Notes under the pieces: model-generated | The model's input: the letters and a program-made list of their open reading frames with translations, nothing else | The model's database searches: none | What the model was told of the DNA's origin: nothing | Origin: Cokeromyces recurvatus | Taxonomy: Eukaryota > Mucoromycota > Mucoromycetes > Mucorales > Mucoraceae | Assembly: GCF_025118155.1 (NCBI RefSeq) | Contig: NW_026251401.1 | Span: 310,001 to 374,000 of the forward strand | DNA: 64,000 bases | Direction of reading: 5' to 3' | Shown here: piece after piece, positions 23,784-34,273 of the stretch | How positions within the stretch are numbered: position 1 is the first letter of the stretch | How the letters are laid out: each line of letters begins with the position of its first letter | Position numbers and translations under genes: made by a program

Positions 23784-25116
23784 ATGGATCAATTTATACA
23801 TGAAGATGAAAAAGGCAACTCATTCAACGACGAAGGAAATGAAGTTGAAGTACTTTGGATGAAAGTCAACGATCCTGATTATTCTATTGCAAATGTTACA
23901 AGTTATGGGGAATATTTAGATTTAAAGCCTCCTGTGATATTTCTTTTAAAATATCAAATAAAAAATATTAGAAAATAAAAATAATATTAAGACAAAAAGA
24001 GTCAACGAGACCGAACAATAGTTCTAAAGTCAATTATTTTTATTTATGAATCTAAATTGATGGGATATTTATAAAAATTGTTAAAGAGGTCTGAGGATAA
24101 GATGTGAATCAGAAAAGTGTTAGTTACGACCGAATTAGGTATATTGTTGACAACGAAGTGTTAGTGATTTTAATATTATTAGATGGAGCGGATCAAGAGA
24201 GAGTTAGGATAGAATTTCTTAAATGAATTTATGATCCACATGTTTAATCATGAAACATGACATTATAAGTCAGTTCATGACAAAAGCCTTTATGCACAAA
24301 TATGCACAAATTTTGTCTCCGAATAACTCTGCATGCAGTATGCAGATTTCTGTCTGAGCTGTTGCTGATATTAAAAATATACACGATTATTGTCTTTGGG
24401 ATAAGCAACGCGTTAATATTAATTTACAGTTAATATTCCCTTTGTATAAATAATCATGTGATTCAATATAACAGTCATAAGCCTATACCTATTGAATTCT
24501 TATTATTACATAATCCAATGTATATAATTATTTTTAATGCTCAAACACTCTAATAATGACTATTATTAAAACTGAATGTAGAATGAATATTATGTTATGA
24601 AGTACAATACACTAGTTTTATTCGAATAAACTCTTTATTGTTTAAATAAATGATGGTTTGTTTCTATTAACTTAGTTGTAAATACGACTACAATCGTAAC
24701 AAATACTATTGATATCTTGGATCAGTACGAGGAATTTAAAGGGAAGTATTTTGTTATGGATAATGTCCCAGGCCACAAGCACCAGGATATAAGGAACTAT
24801 ATCGAAGGTCAAGGTTACTTTTGTTTGTACCTGCTCACATACTCTCCTGAACTGAACCAGATTGAAGATTGAACAGTTTTGGTCTGTCTGTAAAAGCAAG
24901 CTCAAGAGAGAGCCGCTCTTGGAAAGCGAAACCCTCACCAGTCGCATAAGGGATGCATGCAATAGCGTATTTCTAAGTGATCTGAAAGGGTTCTGCAGGT
25001 ATTCGATCCAGAATTTTGATGATTACTTGAAACGTAAGTCACTTCAAAAACTCAATACATTTCGTACATCTGGTACAATGAAAAAATGCACCAATAAAAA
25101 AAAATATTATGCTTGA
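23784..25116 (+). pseudogene. Tc1/mariner-like DDE transposase, split and frameshifted
   Basis: The N-terminal piece (23784-23978) encodes MDQFIHEDEKGNSFNDEG and continues to KYQIKNIRK before stopping. The C-terminal piece (about 24698-25116) has the catalytic-core pattern YFVMDNVPGHKHQDI (second Asp), then YLLTYSPELNQIE (third acidic residue), then FWSVCKSKLKREPLLESETL. The DNA-binding domain and first catalytic Asp are lost where family-B LTR-like sequence now lies. A tandem 7-bp duplication of GATTGAA (24860-24866 and 24867-24873) shifts the frame right after the catalytic Glu. It cannot encode an active transposase. Confidence 0.75.
23980..24692 (+). mobile_element. LTR-like element, family B, copy 2
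   Basis: The right end GTAAATACGACTACA at 24692 is the complement of the left end of copy 1 (20557). Similarity runs back to about 24260 through AAGCAACGCG and TGACAAAAGCC, and more weakly to about 23980. The left terminus is not sharp and no target duplication is seen, so the insertion was probably accompanied by a deletion of the transposase middle. Confidence 0.55.
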
Positions 25117-25225
25117 AATTTTATTTTGTCTGTGCTTGAAATTTTTTTTTTCTGCTTAATTTTTTATTTTTTTAGTGGACGAAATGTTTTTTTTAAAAGT
25201 GTACGAATAATTTCCTGAAAAGGTG

Positions 25226-25921
25226 TATCTTGCGCCTAATTTGGTGTCGGGACTTGAAGTTAAGATTAAAAATAATGATTATTGTTTAAATGTATTACGT
25301 AATAATTTACTCTCCGTTTCAATAAAAGGAGAGAAAACGTTAATATACACAACTCTTCTGTTTATGAATTGAATGAGACTAACTTACTTTCATAACAAAT
25401 AGATTATATCAGAATAAAAAATTCTATAGTACAAGTGATTATAAAGTTGTATACATACAATTCAGAGCTAATAAGTGGTAGATGTCAATGATGGAGCTTC
25501 AAACAGCCTATGCAGTAGTTTTATATAGTTTTTTTTTTTTTTTCAAATGCCTTAATTATAAGTGATAAATAATTTCATCTATCTTTTAGTGAGGATAGTG
25601 ATTCTTTTAAATACTAACTTATCATGCGATGATTTTATATACCCTGAGAAGAGTGACTCCGTAATATGTATATGATAACATAATACATTTTTTGATAAAG
25701 ATTAAAGAAATAATAATATTCTAGATCTATTGCATCTAATTACATTGTTAAACAATGTCAAATTCTTAATAAAAATCCACCTCTTGGAAAGAAAAAGTTG
25801 ACTAACAAAAAAAATAACCCTTTAAAGAAATAATTCTCAAGAATTCTTTTTTTTCTTTTATATATATTAAATTAATAAAAGTATACTATCTACTACTACT
25901 ACTACTACTACTATAAATGAG
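25226..25921. other. Intergenic region
   Basis: AT-rich spacer between the transposon and the septin stop. It has a T run near 25531-25545 and an ACT trinucleotide repeat at 25892-25912. Nothing else is recognisable. Confidence 0.5.
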
Positions 25922-26044
25922 TTAATCAGCTAATTGCGCTTGTGCTAATCTAGCTTCCAAATTACGTAAAGCTTCCTCTTTACTTAAAAGTTCCGCCCTC
26001 TTTTCTTGAATTTCACGTTGAACCTTCAATTCAATTTCACGAAG

Positions 26045-26094
<50 letters not shown>

Positions 26095-27708
26095 AAACCA
26101 TGATAAATCATTATCCTCTTTTAATAGGTGTACCTTCTCTTCTTCCTTTCTTAACTGTTCTTCCTTCAATCTGACACTTTGTGTTGCCATATCTTCTGCA
26201 TTCAAAGATGCATCTTCCTGGTCACCACCATTAACAGTACGACTTAGTTTCTCAGTACGATAATTTTCATAAAGGAAATCATGTGTAATTTCTTTAAGAT
26301 CTTGTAAATGAGAACTGCAACTTGGACATTAGCATTTAACTATAATCTAGATCTACTTATACATGTATGGTTTACCTTAATAAAGCTGATCTTAAACGTC
26401 CAAAATCAGAATGCTTAGGGTTATCAACTTCAACTGCACCCCAAGGATATTGACGACCACGAACAGTACGTCCATTGACAACAATTTCTTCTTCACTACC
26501 AACAATAGCAAAAGGTAAAAGAGACTATACGTAATAGTGAATAAATGATGATATATACTTATATATAAAATCAAAGTTTACCCTTAATTCACTGTTTTCT
26601 TCAATAGTATCTTCTTCATCTTCCTCAATGTCATAAGGGAAATTATAAATAGGAATGTTATAATGTTCAATATCTTCCATAATCTTAAAAAAATAAATAA
26701 ATTAGAATACAAGTTTAATATCGACAACAAATCAATCATATTATTTACTCTTCTCTTAAAGTCTATAAGCTCTTGAGGAGTAAGTGAATCAGCACGACCA
26801 ATAACAGGAATCACATTTACACGAGGACTTAGGCGACGCATTAATTCAATATCAATTTCACGTAATCTAATATGGTGTCCGAGAAAAAAAAATGAATATA
26901 TTAAACTCACACTAAATATATTTATATACTTTACGCATGGCCAGTAGGTGCGATGAAATACAATAGAGCATGAACACGATTATCACGGAATCGAGGATTA
27001 CGTTTAATTCTAGATTCTTCTGCTAAAATATCATCATATTGCTTTTCTAAATAAGCAACAATTTCATGAAAACTATTTCCAAAAAAAAAAGCATATACAA
27101 ATATACGTTAATTGTTGTCAATTCTTTTTCTTTTTTTTTCATATAAATATTACCATGCTTCATTATCAATGTTATCACCAAAGCCTGGGGTATCAACAAT
27201 AGTTAAAGAAATTCTATATATAAAAGAATGCATATAAAGTTAAACTATCACTCCTTTTCATAGCCCCTTATTTTTTTTTTTACCTAACACCATCTTCATC
27301 CAATTCTAAAATATAAAAATTAGAAACATGTATATCTGTATAAAGAGTATAGAAAATTAAAATCAAGTCTTACCAACAGAAACAGGTTTAATATTAATTC
27401 CCTCTTCATTATGTGCATCTTCAGGATTGTCAAGTTCCTTTTTAACTAATACACAATCATCACAAAGAGTATTCACAAATGTCGTACGACCAGTACCCGA
27501 TGCACCTAATTAAGTGGTTAATTCTCATTTTCATTGTTTTCATCAGGTTGAAACTTACCAACTACCATTAAAGTAAATTGGAATCCTTTTTTTACATTCT
27601 TTCTACGTCCACCAAGTCTCTATTATAAAATAAAAATAAAATAATTAATTAATTTCTTTTTTTTTTTTTTGCTTTGATATAGCATTTTTTTTTTCATACG
27701 TGTGCCAT
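25922..27708 (-). CDS. Septin, Cdc11/AspA type
   Basis: Septins are GTP-binding proteins that polymerise into filaments at the cell cortex. Exon 1 encodes only MAH (27706-27708). Exon 2 encodes [20 protein letters not shown]. The P-loop is [15 protein letters not shown], with Arg where active GTPases have Lys. Further motifs are [11 protein letters not shown] (G3), [17 protein letters not shown] (G4 region, with GRAD in place of GTKAD/AKAD) and the septin-unique element [20 protein letters not shown]. The C-terminus is a short coiled coil ending [12 protein letters not shown]. About ten exons with short introns; the last intron contains a 46-nt A run. The Arg in the P-loop and the family alignments I remember point to the Cdc11/AspA group, which is a known feature rather than decay. 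The very short first exon is inferred from splice consensus. Confidence 0.88.
26047..26092. repeat. poly-A tract, 46 nt, in a septin intron
   Basis: An uninterrupted A run on the plus strand (poly-U in the transcript). It lies next to the 3' acceptor of the last septin intron, where it may serve as an extreme pyrimidine tract. Confidence 0.9.
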
Positions 27709-29114
27709 TATAAATAGTTTATTTGTTTATAAAAATAAGAAGAAGAAGTACAAAAAAATGATAATAATAAAATTGAAATAGGAGAAAGAAAAAGATTGAA
27801 AAAAAAAAGGGGAAAAGCTAGAAGTGGGGAGAGAAAAAAAAATAAAAAATAAAAAAGGATTATCAAGTTATATAGCTAAATCCTTTTATCCAATAAGCAA
27901 CTTGTGTTTATTAAGATTGCCACGCGCTGAGTTCCTAAAAAATAATTAAAAATTTATCTGAGTTTAAAGTTTTAATGATGGACGAGACTACAAATAAACC
28001 ATAATTTAATGATTTGACAAATTCCATTACATACTTTTTTTTAAAAAAAAAACAATATTATATAAGAATAATAAAAGAAAGCGGATTAAATAAATAAATG
28101 AAATGAAGCGAAATAAAATAAAAGTTGATACAAATTGCAGATAAGCAAAGGAGATAAAATTGATTCAACAGGAGTCAAAATATGAGAAGTAAATTCCTTG
28201 ATACAAGAAAAAAAAAAAAAAAAAAAAAAAAAGACATGTATATTTATACGCATATAGCTTACATTGAATGTGATAAAGATAGAAAAATAAACAAATAGTA
28301 AACAGATAATATGAGTGCCTGATTTAACTATCTGCTCAATATGAGATTGTCTTGTATTCGTTAATAAGATGTATAGTAGATTTATTTATTTTTAACATAC
28401 AAATTAGGCCCCTTGTTTCTTGTTGGTTAGTAAAATTCTGCGTTCGGAACGGACCAATCCCCTAAAAATGAGGATAGTATCAGAACCCAATTTCTTTTTT
28501 TTTATACTTCATATATATACCAATGACCAATATTTTATTATTCTAATCATAGTAAAGTTTATTTGTGAATTTCAATTTTTGAAAAGGTAGGATTTTTCCA
28601 ATAATCTACTGATACATTTTCCTCCTCTCCCCCCTCAAGTCATCCTGTCGACCCCTAAATACCTTTTCCCGCAACCTTGAGTATTTCGACCTTGACTACA
28701 TCATTCAGCTGCTCCAAAATATGCTTGTGTTGTAACATTAATGGTATATATATATATAACTAAGACTGTGTTGAGATATCAGGAGAAATATATGTTTGAC
28801 GAAAAAGGCCGCCCAAAATTATAAATTACACTTTTTATTCGACTCGAAAGTCAAAATAAATATATATTGCTCTGAGTACCTTCGGGTCTCATTTCTATAA
28901 TAATCGACTCAATACATCTCCCTCAGGATCTCTTGTCTTAGTATACTGCATATGCTTTGTCTACATCTACAGCTGATGATTGAGTCTTTTGGAAGCAATT
29001 GCTTCAGCCGATTTGATCTTTGAAGCTTTTAATTTGCCTTTCATAAAATTCTGAAATGCCTTGAAAGTTATGATCGGTTATTTGTGGTAAATGCTAGTAT
29101 CTTTTCTACCATGT
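27709..29114. other. Intergenic region upstream of septin, low coding content
   Basis: No intact gene. It contains poly-A/T runs (28208-28231), a C-rich patch at 28620-28640 unlike its surroundings, and, on the minus strand at 28970-29060, a short open stretch reading GKLKASKIKSAEAIASKRLN. That stretch is in a different frame from, and just downstream of, the Fanzor-like fragment. It may be remains of the same or another mobile element. Confidence 0.35.
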
Positions 29115-29279
29115 TTATCTTTTTTTTTTCAAGTTGTAGCAAACTTTTTGTTTAATGGTAGATAGACCAACCTCATCGGTTTCAATCGTATCTTTAAAAC
29201 AAGTAGGCTTATTTAAGCCATGATCTTTAAAGAATTTTATATTCAAATCAATTATTTGACCCCAAAGTTTCGAATTTGT
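29115..29279 (-). pseudogene. Possible fragment of a Fanzor/TnpB-like protein
   Basis: A 54-codon open stretch reads SKLWGQIIDLNIKFFKDHGL then FKDTIETDEVGLSTIKQK and ends in a stop after a Lys run. The pattern 'F(R/K)xT(I/L)xTDGVGVSxxKQ' is one I associate with the region before the RuvC-I motif in fungal Fanzor/TnpB-like proteins. Both flanks are closed by stops and no RuvC or zinc-ribbon motif follows. This is a recall-based resemblance over a short span, so it is tentative. Confidence 0.4.
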
Positions 29280-30573
29280 CTACGTGAGTTTATTTTAATT
29301 ATTTTTTTATTTATTTATTTACTTTTATTTTTTGATTATTTGGAGATGTTATCGAATGAATCAAGATGAAAAAACCTAAAGTAGTTTATAATGCTAGCAA
29401 TTCAATGTTTATTAGTGAATAATGTACACATACATAGGCATGTAGAGATAAGAACACTTGACAAACGTAGAGAATATCATTAAACATACATATATGCATT
29501 AGAACTCACTCAATCAGAAGAACTTTGGTCCAGGGTTCATTATAAAGAAAAAAAAACTCTTAGGAAAGTATAAACTAACTTTTAAAAAACATGGAGATTA
29601 TGAAAATACTTTTTATCATCTAACTGTAGAGGCAAAATTAAATATATTTTATCATTCTTTAGAGAAGAAAAAATCTGCTGCAATTACTATTTTATTTTAT
29701 TTTTATTTTGCTTCTTGGTGATAAGTCATCATCTTTTTTGTCTCCATCATACAAAATATTCCCCTTGACAAATCACATGCGAATATCTAGCTTCAACTGC
29801 AACGAACACTAAAGATGTTAAAGATAAGAAAAAAAAAGTCTCTATAATAAACATAAATTCACATATCATGATACTAAATAAATATCTATTCAAGTCATGT
29901 TTACAATGATATAAACAACTATCGATTGTTATTAATAAATATTTACTATAATGATGATATTTGTGCTTTGAATAGATGTCGTTCTTCTTGTTGTTGTTGT
30001 TTAATTCCACATAGTCTAAGAGGAAGGCTAAATACGGCAACAAGTAGGATTGGAACTCATTTTACTAGAATCTTTCACGACTATAGCTATTCAAGGACTC
30101 CGTGAATAACATCTTTAATCTAATTTCATATAAAAAAGCTGTAAGTGTTATATTTGTAACGACAATCGTTTTGTCTTTCCCTCTTTTAATTAAACTGACA
30201 TTGTGTATAGTTCGAGCCTCATCGGATATTATTTGTTCATTTACGTGTTTCGTGTAGATCTTAAACACAAAAAAGAAAAGAAAAAAATAAATTACCTTCT
30301 TCTCTGCAATTCGAAGAGTAATGGACTCGTGTTACATTATGTCACTTTTTATTCTTATTTACACCTATATCAAGTACAATTTCATGTCCTTCTGCTTTCA
30401 TATGTTTCTCATTAGAAATAAGTGATTTTGCGCAGCTGATCAATACTTTGCTTTATATTATCATAAGATTCCAAATATTGGTCTTAAAAGTAACCATATT
30501 TACGGCTATTGTTATTTATTTATTTATTTTTTTGTAATAATGTTAACAAGGTAAAAAGTTATGGTTATCTATA
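29280..30573. other. Intergenic region
   Basis: AT-rich, with several minus-strand open stretches of up to about 98 codons (29747-30043, 30065-30268). None matches a family I know and they lack consistent splice structure. I see no RNA gene. Confidence 0.4.
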
Positions 30574-30753
30574 TCAATGTACATCCTGTTGTTGTTGTTT
30601 TTTTTTCTTTTCTTTCTCAATTGAAGCATATAATTCAAATGGTAGATAGTCTTCGTGCTGTGAAAATCCCTTATACCAAATAGCCCCATGCTTCTTAGGA
30701 CCAAGTTTAAATGTCAGATAATTTTTGTTTAAAGTATATAATCCTGGATTCAT
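30574..30753 (-). CDS. Hypothetical 59-residue protein
   Basis: An ATG at 30753, preceded by CA and AAAC repeats, opens 59 codons: MNPGLYTLNKNYLTFKLGPK, then HGAIWYKGFSQHEDYLPFEL, then a Lys/Gln-rich tail. The amino-acid composition (Trp, Gly, Pro, aromatic residues, no homopolymer core) is more protein-like than the surrounding AT-rich noise. It may be a small gene or the last exon of a longer one with exons at higher coordinates. I do not recognise it; function unknown. Confidence 0.4.
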   Translation of the reverse strand: MNPGLYTLNKNYLTFKLGPKKHGAIWYKGFSQHEDYLPFELYASIEKEKKKKQQQQDVH

Positions 30754-31543
30754 TCATTTTTCTGTGTGTGTGTGTGTTTGTTTGTTTGTTTGTTTGTTAA
30801 CTTCTTTTTACTCTAATTACTTCGGTACCTTTTTTTTTCCTTTTTGCATTTTATAAAAAAAAATGCTAGGAAAAAGAAGAAAATATCTTTACAATCTGTA
30901 TCACTGAAGCATATAAATAGATTGCTGTTGCTGAATGTCAAGGTTGAATAAGATATGTTGTGTCATATTAAGATAGATGTATTCGAATATGTATACAGTA
31001 ATTTAAATATACCTTTATCGTTGATAGACACATAACTAAGTATTTGATCTGACCGTTACACATAACTGCCTTTCTGTGCAAGCTTCTATCGCCAAAAGCA
31101 GTAGTTTATTTAAATAACCCTCTTCTAGTCAAATTTAATACTATTAATCAGAGTAACCGAACTCCCATCAATTCCGTATCACAACATCATCAACTGAGAT
31201 ATTAATAAAGGCCTTTTGAGGCCCTTTGGGAATTTTAAAAAACCTGTTGTTTTGGAGTTGGAGACATAATACATTTATCCGTTATAATGTCTATTTTAAT
31301 TAATTAAAACTGTTTACAGTCATTTGTTCTTTTCTCAGGTGAATATTACACATACAAATACATATATCTGTATGTATAACGCGGAGTGTGAATAGACTGT
31401 TAAACAATTGCAATCATGTAGTAGATGTACTTTTTTTTTTTGTTATAAATACTCTCACAGTTTTATTTATATACAAATACATAGATTAACTCCTTCTTTC
31501 ATTTATTTATTTATTTAGCTTTAAATACATCATCTATATAAAA
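30754..31543. other. Promoter-side intergenic region of the carnitine acetyltransferase gene
   Basis: No coding sequence is visible. Tandem GT and GTTT repeats lie at 30764-30800. A T run at 31431-31441 is followed by TTATAAATACTC near 31442-31453, about 100 bp before the ATG at 31544: a plausible TATA box behind a poly-T element. Confidence 0.4.
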
Positions 31544-34203
31544 ATGACTATGGTGAACGAACAGTCAATTCCATCTCAATCGATTTTATCTACTTCTGAT
31601 CCATGTGGAGGGGAGACGTTTAAATATCAAGATAAATTACCAAAGTTACCTATTCCTAGCTTGGAATCTACAGCTCAAAAGTATCTTCAAGCTTTAAAGC
31701 CTTTACAAGTAAGTAAGAATTTTTTTTTTTTTGTATGATTGAATAAAACACTTACTATTTTCATGATTTATAGACACAAGAAGAACATGAGGCAACAAAG
31801 CATGCTATTCAAGATTTCTTAAATAATGAAGGTCCAGAGCTTCAAACTAAACTTCAAACTTATGCTACGGATAAATCCTCTTACATTGAAGAATTTTGGT
31901 ATTACCTATTTAACCCCACAAAAAAAAAATGTTGTACTAATTATTCATTTTTTTTTTTTTTTTTTTAGGTATGACTCTTATCTTCAGTATACGGATTCAG
32001 TCGTCTTGAACCTAAATCCCTTCTTTTTATTAGAAGATGATCCGACACCATTACGTAATAACCAAATTATTCGAGCCTCTTCTTTAATTTATTCTACTTT
32101 AAACTTTATCGAAACCCTTCGTACAAAGCAACTTGAGCCAGATGTCTTTCGAGGAACCCCCTTATGTATGTCACAATTCAGTCGTCTCTTCGCAACCGCT
32201 CGAGTTCCAACCTCCAATGGTTGCTATATTTCACCCTCTCATCGTTCAGGCCATATTGTTGTATTGGCACAATCCCAATTTTATCATTTTCAAGTCTTTG
32301 ATCATCATGGAGAACTGGCTTTAACTGAAAAGGAAATCTCGGCCAACCTACGTGCTATCATCAAGGACGCTGCCACGACGCCTGCTGTATCGATTGCTAA
32401 GAATGCGATGGGGGTCCTGACAACTGAAAATCGTTTAAATTGGGCTAAACTAAGAGAAGAATTACATACAAATGAAATCAATAAGGAAGCATTAGATGTG
32501 ATTGATACAGCTTTGTTTATCGTTTGTTTAGATCATGTTGAGCCTGCTGACATTAATGAATTAAGTGCAAATATGTTGTGTGGCACTTACAGGTTGGTAG
32601 ATGGTATGCAAGTAGGAACATGTACAAATAGATGGTATGATAAGCTTCAGGTAAAAATAGATATATCATATATGCTGGATCTTTTTTTTTTTTTCTTTTT
32701 TGAAAAGAGAAGGGAGGGGACCTAATCTGAATTCTATAGATTATTGTATGTAAAAATGGTAGTGCTGGAATTAATTTTGAGCATACAGGTAAATATTTAT
32801 ACATGTATATAGATATATAATATTTAGATAAATATATAAATATATATATATATACTCATAGCTCACTCATTTTTTTTTTTGTTTTTGTTTTGTTATATGT
32901 ATTATCCTAGGTGTGGATGGTCACACTGTTCTCCGTTATGTATCTGATATTTATACTGAAACAATTTTACGTTTCGCAAAGACGATTAACAGTCAAACAA
33001 AATCCATTTTTCATTCCTATAAATCAAATCATGATCATCATGATCATCCTGTTGAAAAATTAAACAAGGTGGATATTAATCCTCGTAAGATTGAATGGTA
33101 TTTATCAGATCATCTTTATTCAGGTATTCGATTTGCTGAAACACGTCTAAGTGATTTAATTCTTCAAAATGAAGTAAAAGTACTTGAATTTAACAAATAT
33201 GGTAAATACTTTATTACGGATATGAAGATGAGCCCCGACGCATTCGTTCAGGTATATATATATATATATAGATAGAAAGATAGATAGATAAAGAGAGACA
33301 GAGAGAGAGAGAAAGAGTATCCATAACATAATATAACATATATACTTGTTTATAAGATGGCTATTCAAGCAGCTTATTATGGCCTTTATGGTAAAAGTGA
33401 ATGCACTTATGAACCTGCCATGACGAAAACTTTCTTACATGGTCGTACAGAGGCGATCCGTACCGTCTCTGATGCCTCTGTTCATTTCGTTGAAACTTAT
33501 TATAGTACAAGGACAACTGATCATGAAAAGTTGGAAGCACTTCGTGCTAGTCTAAAATATCATAGCCAATTAACAAAGGAGTGTTCTATGGGGTTAGGTC
33601 AAGATCGTCATCTGTATGCCCTTGAATGCGTATGGGATCGACTTTATTCTCAAGATATCAATAAAAGGAAGCCCACGATTTTTACAGATCATGGATGGAA
33701 GACCCTGAATCATACTGTCATAAGCACTTCCAATTGCGGTAATCCTGCTTTAAGATTATTTGGTTTTGGTCCTGTTGTTTCTGATGGTTTTGGTATTGGT
33801 TATATTATTAAAGAAGATGCTATTACTGTAAGCCTCTTTATATATATATATATACTAACACACATACGATGAGGAAATTCTTATATACTAATATATATAT
33901 TTTTATATATAGTTTGTTGCTTCTTCTAAACATAGACAAACTCAACGATTTTTAGATACACTCGAAGCCTATTTGGTCAATGTTCAAAATTTATTATTAA
34001 AAGAACGATATCCTACAGGCGTCTCTCAACGTCAAAGGGTTTTAGCTATGGAAGAAAACGATTTCGATATTAATGGATATAGTTATTTCGATAATGGACA
34101 AGGCCAAGAATCTGATTATTCAAGTAGTGTCGAGAGTTTATCTCCAACTACTAGTCGTAAAAAAGTAGGAAAACGTCTTGTATTACATGCAACTGATAAT
34201 TAA
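31544..34203 (+). CDS. Carnitine O-acetyltransferase
   Basis: Transfers acetyl groups between CoA and carnitine, letting acetyl units cross organelle membranes during growth on fatty acids or C2 sources. Seven exons (31544-31708, 31774-31898, 31969-32650, 32740-32788, 32911-33251, 33357-33827, 33913-34203) join in frame to 707 residues. The N-terminal signature LPKLPIPSLESTAQKYLQAL is the 'P.LPVP.L..T...YL' choline/carnitine acyltransferase motif. RNNQIIRASSLIYSTLNFIE and PDVFRGTPLCMSQFSRLF follow. The catalytic His lies in GINFEHTGVDGHTVL, split by an intron. The C-terminal STSNCGNPALRLFGFGPVVS and DGFGIGYIIKED complete the fold. There is no AKL-type peroxisomal tail (ends HATDN) and no clear mitochondrial presequence, so a Yat1/Yat2-like cytosolic or outer-mitochondrial enzyme fits better than Cat2. 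The stop lies 70 bp from the convergent Myb/C2H2 gene. Confidence 0.92.
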
Positions 34204-34273
34204 AAAATAAAATAAAAATAAAAAGGAAAGAGAGAGAGATAAAAGAAAGAAAGAAAAAAAAATGTATTATTTA

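Larger units (their letters stand above)
23632..25225 (+). mobile_element. Degenerate Tc1/mariner-like DNA transposon
   Basis: Imperfect terminal inverted repeats bound the element: left arm about 23632-23717 (ACCTTTTCCGGAAATTATTC onwards), right arm about 25119-25225. Both contain the complement-paired words TTCGTACACTTT, CATTTCGTCCACTAAAAAAA and TTTCAAGCACAGACAAAATA. Between them lie two ends of a DDE transposase ORF, separated by an LTR-like copy. The TIR match was read by eye. Target-site duplication not resolved. Confidence 0.7.

Noticed and set aside
29747..30268. Minus-strand open stretches of 67 and 98 codons with a hydrophobic segment (FFFLSLTSLVFVAVEA)
   Set aside because: No recognisable family, no consistent splice joining of the two, and AT-driven Lys/Asn/Phe composition. 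Not supported as genes.
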